From positions 1-23,776 of the IMG/VR virus record IMGVR_UViG_3300009151_000393: a stretch of 23,776 bases of DNA. One strand, 5' to 3'. The stretch is from a virus. Of the stretch, positions 16,042 through 23,776 are shown piece after piece; positions within the stretch are counted from its first letter, which is position 1; every line of letters begins with the position of its first letter. Position numbers and translations under genes: made by a program. The notes beneath the pieces are model-generated. The model ran no database searches, was not told the DNA's origin, and saw only the letters and a program-made list of their open reading frames with translations.

Positions 16042-18249
16042 ATGGCAGCAATTGTTAATGAAAGAGATAAAGCACTACAAGCAGCGGCCTATAGAACTAT
16101 GGATACGTCCGTAAGTATAACCTCTTCTGGTGGTGCTGGATTTAAAACACCTAAAAATGGTGCTGTAACTATTCCCACAAGTATTACACTTACAGCAGCT
16201 GCAAGTTTAATATTTACTGCTGCAGCTGTGTATACTTGGCATTATGCTGTAAGTTCGGCACCTACAACTTGGGTATTACTAGGTACAGGTACTACACAAG
16301 TAATTACAAGTGCTACAATATTAAGTATAATTGGAACTAGTACTTCAGTAAATTATAGATGTACTGTTACAGAAACTTTATTAACAACTGCATATGGTTA
16401 TTATAGCATACAATATAGTGCTGAAGCTTCTGATCCAGTAATAGTAAATTTAACAAGAGCTGTTGCAACAATTGGTTGCGACGCAACAGGTACACCAATT
16501 AGTTTTGCAAATACAGATACTACAATTACTGTAACCCGAGGCACCAGTAATTTAACTTATAGTTCAACTGGCGGTGCTAATACATTTAAAGTTGCAATTG
16601 CCAGCGGATATGATACCGGTCGTACACTGGGCACACAAACTGCTGTTGATGGTGGCACTACCTATAATCTAGCAAGCATAACAGCACTTACCACAGATTC
16701 AGCAAAAGTTGTATTTTCAATAACAGTTTATGATGCATCAGGAACTGCATTAGCGCCTGTAACTAAAGAAATTGTATATACAAAAGTAACTAGTGGTATT
16801 GTAGGAACAAATGCAGTATTTTATTACTTAGATGTACCTACTCCTGTTATTACTAAATCTACTAGCAGTCCACTTATCAGTGGAACACATAGTAGTATTA
16901 CTGTAACAGGTAAAAAAGTTGATGGTGGTACTACCACTACATATGGATTTATAACTGTAACTGGTAATGGTGACTCAGAAGTTGGAACTGCTACTCCAAA
17001 TACTGTTACATTTACTCCTAATAATAATGCAGGAAAAACCTCTTATACTGTAAAACTCTATAATCAAGCTTCCGTAGCTGGCGCAACTACATTAGATACT
17101 CAAATAATACCAGTTGTATTTATTGGTGGTAGTACTATAACTAGTACGTGTACTAATGCCAATACTGTAATTCCCACAGATTCTAGTGGGTCAGCTGGTG
17201 TTTATACAAATACTTCAACAGACATTTATGTATATGAAGGTGCGAATGTATTAACTTATGATTCTGTAGGTACTACTAATGGTACTTGGACAGTTACCGC
17301 TTTTGCAACAAATATAACAGCAGGTACAATTACAGATTTAGGCGTATTTGCACGCACAACCATAGCATCTAATATACTTGCTGATACTGCTTTTATCAAT
17401 TATAATATAAGTGGGATAAGCCTAGGTGGACAAGCTTTTACAGCTGTAACTACCCAAACATTTGCAAAAAGCAAAGCAGGTGTTCAAGGTACACCTGGAG
17501 TAGGTACTCGTATAGCAATTGTTAGTGCTTATGCTTGGAGTAATTCTGGAGTGCCTGTTTATACTGGTAATACAACATATACTTGGGCAACTAGTGTTAA
17601 TTCAACAATACCTACAGGTTGGTCCGCAATAATTCCTGCTGCTCCTGGTACAGGATATACATTATATCAATTAAGTTTAACTATCACAGGTTTAACAACA
17701 GATACTAGTACAACTGCTAGTTGGACAAATGCTGCTAATGGTACGATTGGTTATCGTAATGATGGAACTATTGGACCACAGGGTAATTCACATCGTACTG
17801 CTTATGTTGTTACAACAAGTCTTGGAATTCCAGGTACGCCAACTGCTGCCACAGCAGGCGTTGGCGGAGATGCAGCACCCACTAGCAGTGTTACTAATTT
17901 AGATAACTCACTAGCATATTGGAGTTTTGCAGCTACTAGCGTTTTAACTAGCGGACAATATTTATATCAATGTGATGGTATTCTTAATGCTACAACAAAT
18001 GGTATTACTTGGGGTAATCCGTATCTTTCTAATTTAAAAGTTGGAAGCTTATCGGCTATTAGTGCTAACCTAGGTAGTATTACTGCAGGTCAAATAAATA
18101 TTGGTCCTAATAGATTTATTGTAGAATCTACAGGTGCTACAACTATACAAAGCGGTACTAGTGGTGCGCGTATGCAAATCACTGAAAATTTTATTAAAGT
18201 ATATGATGGTAATATTTTACGAGTACAATTAGGCAATCTTAGTATGTAA
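16042..18249 (+). CDS. Central tail fibre, gpJ C-terminus-like (735 aa)
   Basis: The start at ATG 16042 gives MAAIVNERDKALQAAAYRT, a typical phage minor-tail N-terminus; an in-frame TTG at 16003 exists but has no ribosome binding site. The middle is a string of T/S/G-rich beta, Ig-like segments (for example TWHYAVSSAPTTWVLLGTG near the N-terminus and TFTPNNNAGKTSYTVKLYN further on). Short collagen-like stretches (GVQGTPGVGTR, GTIGPQGNSHR) link modules in the last third. The C-terminus carries the classic fibre ending: LGSITAGQINIGPNRFIVES, then ITENFIKVYDGNILRVQLGNL. In lambda-type phages this ending belongs to gpJ; here it is a separate gene 35 bases after the hub gene, so hub and fibre appear split. 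It probably projects from the tail tip and takes part in host recognition. Confidence 0.7.
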   Translation: MAAIVNERDKALQAAAYRTMDTSVSITSSGGAGFKTPKNGAVTIPTSITLTAAASLIFTAAAVYTWHYAVSSAPTTWVLLGTGTTQVITSATILSIIGTSTSVNYRCTVTETLLTTAYGYYSIQYSAEASDPVIVNLTRAVATIGCDATGTPISFANTDTTITVTRGTSNLTYSSTGGANTFKVAIASGYDTGRTLGTQTAVDGGTTYNLASITALTTDSAKVVFSITVYDASGTALAPVTKEIVYTKVTSGIVGTNAVFYYLDVPTPVITKSTSSPLISGTHSSITVTGKKVDGGTTTTYGFITVTGNGDSEVGTATPNTVTFTPNNNAGKTSYTVKLYNQASVAGATTLDTQIIPVVFIGGSTITSTCTNANTVIPTDSSGSAGVYTNTSTDIYVYEGANVLTYDSVGTTNGTWTVTAFATNITAGTITDLGVFARTTIASNILADTAFINYNISGISLGGQAFTAVTTQTFAKSKAGVQGTPGVGTRIAIVSAYAWSNSGVPVYTGNTTYTWATSVNSTIPTGWSAIIPAAPGTGYTLYQLSLTITGLTTDTSTTASWTNAANGTIGYRNDGTIGPQGNSHRTAYVVTTSLGIPGTPTAATAGVGGDAAPTSSVTNLDNSLAYWSFAATSVLTSGQYLYQCDGILNATTNGITWGNPYLSNLKVGSLSAISANLGSITAGQINIGPNRFIVESTGATTIQSGTSGARMQITENFIKVYDGNILRVQLGNLSM

Positions 18250-18257
18250 GGCATAAA

Positions 18258-18545
18258 ATGAGTTTTGGTTTAAAAATGTATAAGTCAAATGGACTTGTTG
18301 CGTATGACTCGGATTCTGTTACTTGGAATCAGGTTGATCAGCTTTATTTAGCAGCAAGTGGAAGCGGTAGCTGGAATTATCCAATACTTATTGACAAAGA
18401 AATATTAGTAGTACAGATGTTAATAGATGCACCTCCTACTACACGAAAAGCTATAGCATATACTATAGTTACTAATAATACAAATGGTACTATTTCAATT
18501 TCAGGCGGTTCTGAAAACGCCTTTTTCTGGGTATTAATGCGATGA
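18258..18545 (+). CDS. Small tail protein, 95 aa, function unknown
   Basis: The gene lies 8 bases after the central-fibre gene, with AAGG at 18248-18251. It starts MSFGLKMYKSNGLVAYDSDS and continues through short beta-strand stretches to a strand-like end (ENAFFWVLMR). Its stop codon overlaps the next start (ATGA). Small proteins that begin M-S-x-G-L and resemble the N-terminal region of a neighbouring fibre are common in tail-fibre regions of AT-rich phages. The next gene starts MSYGFSATNNYNQVLISSDT, which may be a related module. A minor tip or fibre-attachment protein is plausible from position only; I recognise no defined family. Confidence 0.6.
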   Translation: MSFGLKMYKSNGLVAYDSDSVTWNQVDQLYLAASGSGSWNYPILIDKEILVVQMLIDAPPTTRKAIAYTIVTNNTNGTISISGGSENAFFWVLMR

Positions 18546-21500
18546 GCTACGGATTTTCAGCAACTAATAATTATAATCAGGTATTAATATCTAGTGATAC
18601 AAAAAATTTGCATTTTATAGGCAAAGCATATTTGTATAGCACTATTAAAGCTAGTGACTACTATGGTGGTATGCGACAATGGAGTTTTAGAATTGGCACA
18701 TCTAAAAACATTGCTCCATTACCGTTTTTTTCAATGACAGGCGATGAATACTATGCTATATCTGCAGTTAGGCAGATTAGTACTGCACCAAATATTATTA
18801 TTACTACTCAACCAATTACAGTTATAGGGCAGATAGCTAAATACTATAGTTGGACTAATGGGCCCGGCGCTATTAATGAAGGTTCAGATAATGTATATAG
18901 CATAGCTACAACAAATGTAGCTACTGGTACTGTGCTATATTGGGATATTTCTCCAAGTACTAGCGATGATTTTCAATACACAGATGGTAGTTTTATTATT
19001 GATAGTGCAGGAAATGGATCTTTTCAGATAACTCCTACTAAATTATTTGATCCGTATCCTGAAACTGCAGAAAATTATACAATTAATATTAGATCTTATC
19101 TTCCATTAACAGGAACAGTAGTTTTATCATATACATTTACAGTTAACAATCAAACTTCTAGTGATATCACAGGATTTGGCTGGACCACTGACTCAAGTTG
19201 GGGAGCAAGTACACTTTCAGAAGGCAGTAATATGCCGGGTACTGGAACTCCTGCTGGTACAACTTTTATAGTTACTGCTACTCAAGGTAATAACGCAGTA
19301 ATAGCTACATCTGATATTATTACTATAAGTTCAGACTACGCAGAAACTTATACTTTTACAACATTACCTTTAACTATGAATGAAGGTACTGCGTATAATG
19401 TTGTTGTATCTACTACAAATGTTATAAATGGCACTGTAATATATTTTACACTAAACTCAACAAACAAAAATGAATTTATAGTTGATGAAGGCAGTTTTAC
19501 TATTAATAATAATAGTGGAACATTTAGTATAACTCCAAGCCTTTTTTATGATCCTTATCCAGAAACTGGATATACTAATTTTACTATTAGTTTAAATAAA
19601 CGTTATGGGCAAAATGATAATCTTACTGTTGTAGCTATTACAACTACTAATAATCCGACAATAAATATAGCTGCTGTTACTACTTCACAAACAACAGGAT
19701 TAGGTTGGCAAAATAATGCACTATGGGGCACAGATCCTATTACTGAAGGCGTTATAGGAAGTGGAATTCCAAATGATACTGGAACAACTACTAGTACAGT
19801 ACCTACAAATACTTTTATAGTTACAGATACAAATCCTAATAATCCTGTAATTGCTACTTCTGATCAGTTTGCTATAGTTAATACATATCTAACAATTAAC
19901 GCAAATCCAGTTCTTAGTGGGGCTAATTTTCGTGCACCTACATCAGCAGATTTAACTGCTTCAGGTTATACAGGCGGCGATCTAGCTAATTACACAAGTA
20001 CTTATGGTAATATTTTACTAGAAGGTCAATCTTTTACTGTAAACCTATCTTCCAGTAGTACTACTTTAATTAATGGTACAGTTTTTTATTGGGATGTGCA
20101 GGCACTAGGTACTGGACTACCAGTAATACCAATGACAGTATATACTGATGGATTGGCAAGCCCTGAAGCAATTACCAATGATTTTTCTACTAGATCAGGT
20201 TCTATAGTTATAAATTTTGGAGCCGGTTCATTTACTGTTCCTAGTATACGAGTAAATGAATGGGCTATGAAAGAAACAAAGTACGAGTTTTTTAAACTTA
20301 ATATAAGAATGGGTGCTGAATTAACAGGACCTATAATAAAAACCGTACCTTTTCAAATATTAGATCAGCCTTTTACTGCAGATAGTTTACCGCACTGGGG
20401 AGATCCAGATAATCAAAGTACTCGTGGCATAGTTGCTAATATGAATGAGGGTACTACTAATAATTTTTATGTTTATAACGGAGTTAGCGGTAATAATAGC
20501 AATAGTAATGCTAACTATTATTGGACTATAAATCATATTACAACTAATAACAGTGATTTTACTGCGGTAAGCGGTCAAATTACATCAAGTAAAACTAATG
20601 CAACAAGTGGATTTACACAACCTACAGGTATTTTTAGTATAACTACTGCGGCTGACAATCTAACAGAAGGTTTAAAAAGATTTAATGTAAGTATTAGAAT
20701 TGGTAGCATAACTGGTACTATTGTACAAACAAGTGGCGAAATTCGTTTGTTAGATACATCAACTTCGCTTCCTCCACTACCAAGAATATTATCAACTAGC
20801 CACGCAAATTTACTTATTGACGAAGCTGTAGTTGGTAATATAACAGTAAATTACACTTTAACACTAGCATCTGCATTAAGTGCCAGTGCTTCTACTAGAC
20901 TATATTGGAGAATTAATCACGTAACCACAGATGCTCTAGATTTTGTAAATACTAACGGTTTTGTAACAGTTGCTGCTAATGCCACTACTGCAACTTTTAG
21001 TATAGTTATTAAACCTGGAGACACAGCTGCCTCAGAACAAACAGAGTATTTTTCAGTTAGCGTTGTTGAAAAAGCAGCAGCAAACTATAGATACTGGAGT
21101 ATTAATCATGTAACTACAAATGCCAGTGATTTTATTACTACATCAGGGGTTTGTTTACCCGGCGGGTATAATTGGTGGTATTTTTATGTTAATGCAACAG
21201 CGGATAATTTAACAGAAGGTACTGGCACAGAAAAATTTACACTTAGTATAGCAAATAGTACTAGTGGTATTTTGTGTACTTCAGGACAAATAGCTATTAC
21301 AGATGCTAGTCAGGGACGAGCAAGACCATATATTATAGGCTCTGCTAAAGTTGCAGAAAATGTAGCAAATACTTATAGTGTTTTTACTAGTGGATTATCA
21401 GATGGTACATATTACTGGCGCATAAATGACATTACTACAAGTACTGTGCAAAATATAACTCCTACATCTACTGGTGATTTTACTACTAGTTGGGGTGAGG

Positions 21501-22795
21501 TTACTATAACAAATAATAGTGGTACTTTTAGTGTTACAGCAGCTAATGATGGTTTAACTGAGTACGAAGAAAAATATACTATTAGTTTGGTAAATAAAGC
21601 AGCGGCTGATAAATACTGGACTATTGAACATATAACTACAAATGATAGTGATTTTAATAACATATCTAATTATTGTATACCAGGCGGGTATAATTGGTGG
21701 TATTTTAATATTCCTGTAGTTGCGGATTATATAACTGAAGGTACAGAAAAGTTTAATATTCAAATTCGTCAGGGAAGTGATACAGGTACTGTACTAACTA
21801 AATCAGGAGCTATTAGTATACTAGATACTAGTCTAGGATATTATTCAGTAATACCTGGAGCACTTACTGAAAGTTTTGTTTTTAATGCAACAATTTTTAC
21901 TCCTGGCGTTGCTGATGGAACTACCCTTTATTGGGATATCAATCACATCACAACCTCAGATTTAGACTTTGTAACAACATTTGGTTCATTTGCTGCATCT
22001 ACAAGTGGAGCAACAATTAGCATTACGGCTGTTAACTATGATGCTGCAGAATTTGATGAAGGTTTTACAATTAATGTACGCACTCAACCAAAATATATCT
22101 GGGAAATTGAGTTAATTCGTAGTGGAATAGCTAACACAGTACCTGAAGTTTATATATTTGCTGAAGCATCTGCCTCTGCATTATCACTTACTGAAACTAT
22201 GGGATTAAGAGTACTTCGTGATGACGGCTCAACTAGTTTTGATTCACGATTAGGCCCACTAGTAATTAATGCAGCTACTGCAGTTACTCAACCATATAAC
22301 CCAAGACCTTCACCTGGCGGAGGTTTATATTCAGAAGAATGTCGTTCTAATGGGCAACAGGCTGGAGATGCATTAGCTCCAGATCTTAGTAATTATAATG
22401 CTTATAATATAGCTAATATTCCAAATAAACCAATATATCACTATACTTCACTTGCACAGGCTCAAAGACAGACAAATGCGCATAGAGATAGACAAGAATG
22501 TACGGGATTTAATGCTTATGGTGGTTGCGTTGGATATGCTGAAGAAGAACACTGGGATTCAGATTATTGGTGTTTTTATAGGGGCGGAATAAAAAATTTC
22601 AGTAATACTTATATACATGCAGGATGGATTCCTGTAACTTGGAACTGTTATTGGAGATACTCTAGAGGAGCTTCACTTCTTGGTGTTGGTTATGGTAATG
22701 GTGGAGATAATGGAGGGGGTTGGCCTTATAATAATGAAACTATAAATCTTTCTTCAGGTGTTGTTATTATTGCTGATGGTGCTTTATATGATTAA
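18542..22795 (+). CDS. Large repeat-rich tail fibre/adhesin with Calx-beta-like domains (1417 aa)
   Basis: The start overlaps the previous stop by ATGA. Residues 1-~90 are a short tail-type module (MSYGFSA ... LISSDT ... FRIGTSKNIAPLPF). From ~110 to ~1190 there are at least nine Calx-beta-like beta domains. Each has a YWxINHxTTxxxDF strand, an acidic TEGxExF turn and often an ending like ILDTS or ITDAS. Two halves are internally duplicated: a GxGW-containing unit (19171-19338 and 19699-19890), and a ~174-residue unit around PGGYNWWYF (21151-21184 and 21673-21706). The last ~160 residues (from ~1254) are Cys-, Gly-, Tyr- and Trp-rich (five Cys; GGDNGGGWPYNN) and may be the receptor-binding end. 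Calx-beta folds are common in adhesins. The fibre role is inferred from position and architecture. Confidence 0.65.
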   Translation: MSYGFSATNNYNQVLISSDTKNLHFIGKAYLYSTIKASDYYGGMRQWSFRIGTSKNIAPLPFFSMTGDEYYAISAVRQISTAPNIIITTQPITVIGQIAKYYSWTNGPGAINEGSDNVYSIATTNVATGTVLYWDISPSTSDDFQYTDGSFIIDSAGNGSFQITPTKLFDPYPETAENYTINIRSYLPLTGTVVLSYTFTVNNQTSSDITGFGWTTDSSWGASTLSEGSNMPGTGTPAGTTFIVTATQGNNAVIATSDIITISSDYAETYTFTTLPLTMNEGTAYNVVVSTTNVINGTVIYFTLNSTNKNEFIVDEGSFTINNNSGTFSITPSLFYDPYPETGYTNFTISLNKRYGQNDNLTVVAITTTNNPTINIAAVTTSQTTGLGWQNNALWGTDPITEGVIGSGIPNDTGTTTSTVPTNTFIVTDTNPNNPVIATSDQFAIVNTYLTINANPVLSGANFRAPTSADLTASGYTGGDLANYTSTYGNILLEGQSFTVNLSSSSTTLINGTVFYWDVQALGTGLPVIPMTVYTDGLASPEAITNDFSTRSGSIVINFGAGSFTVPSIRVNEWAMKETKYEFFKLNIRMGAELTGPIIKTVPFQILDQPFTADSLPHWGDPDNQSTRGIVANMNEGTTNNFYVYNGVSGNNSNSNANYYWTINHITTNNSDFTAVSGQITSSKTNATSGFTQPTGIFSITTAADNLTEGLKRFNVSIRIGSITGTIVQTSGEIRLLDTSTSLPPLPRILSTSHANLLIDEAVVGNITVNYTLTLASALSASASTRLYWRINHVTTDALDFVNTNGFVTVAANATTATFSIVIKPGDTAASEQTEYFSVSVVEKAAANYRYWSINHVTTNASDFITTSGVCLPGGYNWWYFYVNATADNLTEGTGTEKFTLSIANSTSGILCTSGQIAITDASQGRARPYIIGSAKVAENVANTYSVFTSGLSDGTYYWRINDITTSTVQNITPTSTGDFTTSWGEVTITNNSGTFSVTAANDGLTEYEEKYTISLVNKAAADKYWTIEHITTNDSDFNNISNYCIPGGYNWWYFNIPVVADYITEGTEKFNIQIRQGSDTGTVLTKSGAISILDTSLGYYSVIPGALTESFVFNATIFTPGVADGTTLYWDINHITTSDLDFVTTFGSFAASTSGATISITAVNYDAAEFDEGFTINVRTQPKYIWEIELIRSGIANTVPEVYIFAEASASALSLTETMGLRVLRDDGSTSFDSRLGPLVINAATAVTQPYNPRPSPGGGLYSEECRSNGQQAGDALAPDLSNYNAYNIANIPNKPIYHYTSLAQAQRQTNAHRDRQECTGFNAYGGCVGYAEEEHWDSDYWCFYRGGIKNFSNTYIHAGWIPVTWNCYWRYSRGASLLGVGYGNGGDNGGGWPYNNETINLSSGVVIIADGALYD
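21071..21830 (+). repeat. In-frame tandem duplication (~522-525 bp) inside the large fibre gene
   Basis: The pattern K-AAA-x-x-(Y)YW-x-I-x-H-x-TT-N-x-SDF, then C-x-PGGYNWWYF, occurs twice. At the DNA level a 24-base stretch (21161-21184 and 21683-21706) is identical, and the flanking 10 bases differ at only two positions; the copies are 522 bases (174 codons) apart. The other parts have diverged, so the duplication is not very recent, or the PGGYNWWYF element is under strong constraint. Confidence 0.8.
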
Positions 22796-22988
22796 ACCTT
22801 TTAAAATTATTAATACAATAATAGAACCAGATGGTGGTACAGGAGTTACTTTTCAGGTATCAAAAGTTACGCAAATTAGTAATAGCACACAAGAAAAACA
22901 AACGGTAACTTCATATATATCCGTTCCTCCTAACACGGATATTGATAGGTATATATTTGATGATTTAAAAAAAGCTGGGTGGTTTTAA
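22788..22988 (+). CDS. Small protein, 66 aa, function unknown
   Basis: I chose the ATG at 22788, which overlaps the fibre gene's TAA by 8 bases; a GTG at 22758 is also in frame but would add a run of leucines read from the other frame's coding DNA and has no ribosome binding site. The product starts MIKPFKIINTIIEPDGG and ends with VTSYISVPPNTDIDRYIFDD plus a short Lys-Lys-x-Gly-Trp-Phe end. The Asp-rich DIDRYIFDD-x-K-K-x-GWF ending is distinctive, and similar small genes sit between tail-fibre genes of other AT-rich phages as far as I recall, without a known role. The stop is followed directly by the next ATG, so the two are probably translated together. Confidence 0.55.
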   Translation: MIKPFKIINTIIEPDGGTGVTFQVSKVTQISNSTQEKQTVTSYISVPPNTDIDRYIFDDLKKAGWF

Positions 22989-23600
22989 ATGCAAGAAATT
23001 TATTATTCTGGAGATGCAGCAAGACAAAGTTTTGCCTATGAAAATCAACCAAAAGAACTATATGATTTATTATTACAAAGTTTTTCCTGGGTAGACCCCT
23101 TAGAGTATTTTTCGATATCAGAACCTACGTATCATGATATACTTGAAGAAGATGTAATTACATGTTGTTTACCAAGATATACAAGTACTCTTCTTGTAGG
23201 GCCACAAGCTGCATTAACAGCTAGAAAATTTTGTATGACTAGTAAAACTTCATATTTACGATCATACGAATTGTATGAACAATCAAAACTAACCTGGTTA
23301 CCTGATTCTGCAAAATTGTTCTTTTATGGTGTTAATCATGAAGAATTATTTAGACCTTTTAATCCTAAAGTTAATACATTTACTGATTTTTACTTTAGTG
23401 GAGACCCTAATGTAATAGAACAAGCTTTTAATTTACCAGAAAAAAGAGGAAAATATGATACGGGGTATGGTGCTACTGTTGTAGATAACAAAGTAGTAAG
23501 AGTAAAACAATATTGTTATGATGAACAAACTACATTTTCTGAGTGGGATTTATCGTATATAATTCACTGTAAAAATATAGGTAGAACCGATCTTTTATGA
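22989..23600 (+). CDS. Unknown protein, 203 aa, in the fibre region
   Basis: The ATG follows the previous TAA without a gap, which suggests coupled translation. The product is soluble-looking, aromatic- and acid-rich (SFSWVDPLEYFSISEPTYHD), with several Cys including a CC pair (DVITCCLPRYTS). No signal peptide, membrane segment or repeat is visible. It does not look like a fibre (few low-complexity T/S/G stretches), and could be a fibre-assembly helper, a tip component or a host-interaction factor. I recognise no family. Its C-terminal half has GYGATVVDNKVVRVKQYCYD and ends CKNIGRTDLL. Confidence 0.55.
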   Translation: MQEIYYSGDAARQSFAYENQPKELYDLLLQSFSWVDPLEYFSISEPTYHDILEEDVITCCLPRYTSTLLVGPQAALTARKFCMTSKTSYLRSYELYEQSKLTWLPDSAKLFFYGVNHEELFRPFNPKVNTFTDFYFSGDPNVIEQAFNLPEKRGKYDTGYGATVVDNKVVRVKQYCYDEQTTFSEWDLSYIIHCKNIGRTDLL

Positions 23601-23636
23601 TTAATATTATTGTGGTTATGCCACTAAAGGAATACG

Positions 23637-23776
23637 ATGGCAGCAAATAATCTTAGGATAATTTATCAAAATGCGCTGGATGCAACCGCAACTATAACTG
23701 CATCCAGCGAGGCTTCGGCTAGTACACCAGTAACAAATCTTAAACTCGACCCTAAATCGCAAGTTTGGAGAAGTGG
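23637..23776 (+). CDS. Start of a further minor tail protein (3' end outside window)
   Basis: The ATG at 23637 has TAAAGG at 23625-23630, a good ribosome binding site. The visible 46 residues read MAANNLRIIYQNALDATATI, then TASSEASASTPVTNLKLD and PKSQVWRS. This N-terminus (YQN-LDATATITASS, then P-V-TNL-LDPKSQVWRS) resembles minor tail or fibre-associated proteins with a discoidin/galactose-binding-like beginning, which lie near fibre genes in many siphoviruses. The gene continues beyond the window, so no length or domain order can be given. Confidence 0.55.
   Translation, partial: MAANNLRIIYQNALDATATITASSEASASTPVTNLKLDPKSQVWRS

Noticed and set aside
16038-16043. TATAAT before the central-fibre gene
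   Set aside because: It overlaps the start codon itself and has no -35, so it cannot be the promoter of this gene.
18503-18526. Terminator-like hairpin with T tract near the end of the 95-aa gene
   Set aside because: The stem is only 5 bp with a 10-base loop and lies in coding sequence.
22758-22787. GTG start giving a leucine-rich N-terminus on the 66-aa protein
   Set aside because: The added residues only reflect the other reading frame of the fibre gene; the ATG at 22788 fits the usual overlap spacing.

Overview
The window is one continuous, single-strand (+) virion-assembly region of a tailed double-stranded DNA phage. The tail genes follow the classical order: head-tail connector, neck, tail terminator, tail tube, frameshifted tail-assembly chaperone, tape measure, hub, fibres. 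A long tape-measure protein is present and no tail-sheath gene is visible, so the particle should be a siphovirus with a long, flexible, non-contractile tail. The DNA is AT-rich (about one third GC by eye). The promoters look like host sigma70-type promoters. Nothing in the window names the host. LamG-like, Calx-beta-like and SUEL-lectin-like modules are common in phages of aquatic bacteria, but an aquatic origin is only an inference.

Layout. Positions 1-2533 hold the neck genes: a truncated gp6-like connector, an unusually large 567-aa protein with a gp10-like C-terminus, and a tail terminator. Positions 2605-4086 encode a large (493 aa) major tail protein that looks like two tube domains in one chain. 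Positions 4159-4940 encode the G/GT-type chaperone pair, joined by a -1 frameshift for which a clear A-AAT-TTC slippery heptamer is visible at 4560-4566. Positions 5079-12317 encode a 2412-residue tape-measure protein; with the usual length rule this implies a tail of roughly 0.36 micrometre. Positions 12425-16006 encode a hub/tip protein whose tail-type halves are separated by about 650 residues of carbohydrate-binding-like modules. Positions 16042-18249 encode a gpJ-C-terminus-like central fibre. Positions 18258-22795 encode a small tail protein and a 1417-aa repeat-rich fibre with Calx-beta-like domains and a Cys-rich end. Positions 22788-23776 hold two small or medium unknown genes and the start of another tail protein.

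Transcription. Three gene boundaries carry compact control cassettes. After the tail-tube gene there is a terminator and a lone -10-like box. Before the tape-measure gene there is a strong terminator followed by a perfect TTGACA-17-TATAAT promoter with an extended -10. Before the hub gene there is a terminator followed by TTGACT-17-TATAAT. The tail-tube, chaperone, tape-measure and tip/fibre genes are therefore probably separate transcription units whose dosage can differ. Elsewhere genes are packed with ATGA overlaps or gaps of a few bases, so translation is probably coupled.

No RNA genes, CRISPR arrays, insertion sequences, integrase or attachment sites were seen. No peptidoglycan hydrolase and no lambda L/K/I-type tip genes were recognised. 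Every gene-free stretch is shorter than about 140 bases. The least ordinary parts are the modular lectin-like insert in the hub, the tandemly duplicated adhesin repeats in the 1417-aa fibre, the double-domain tail tube, the giant tape measure and the fused neck protein.
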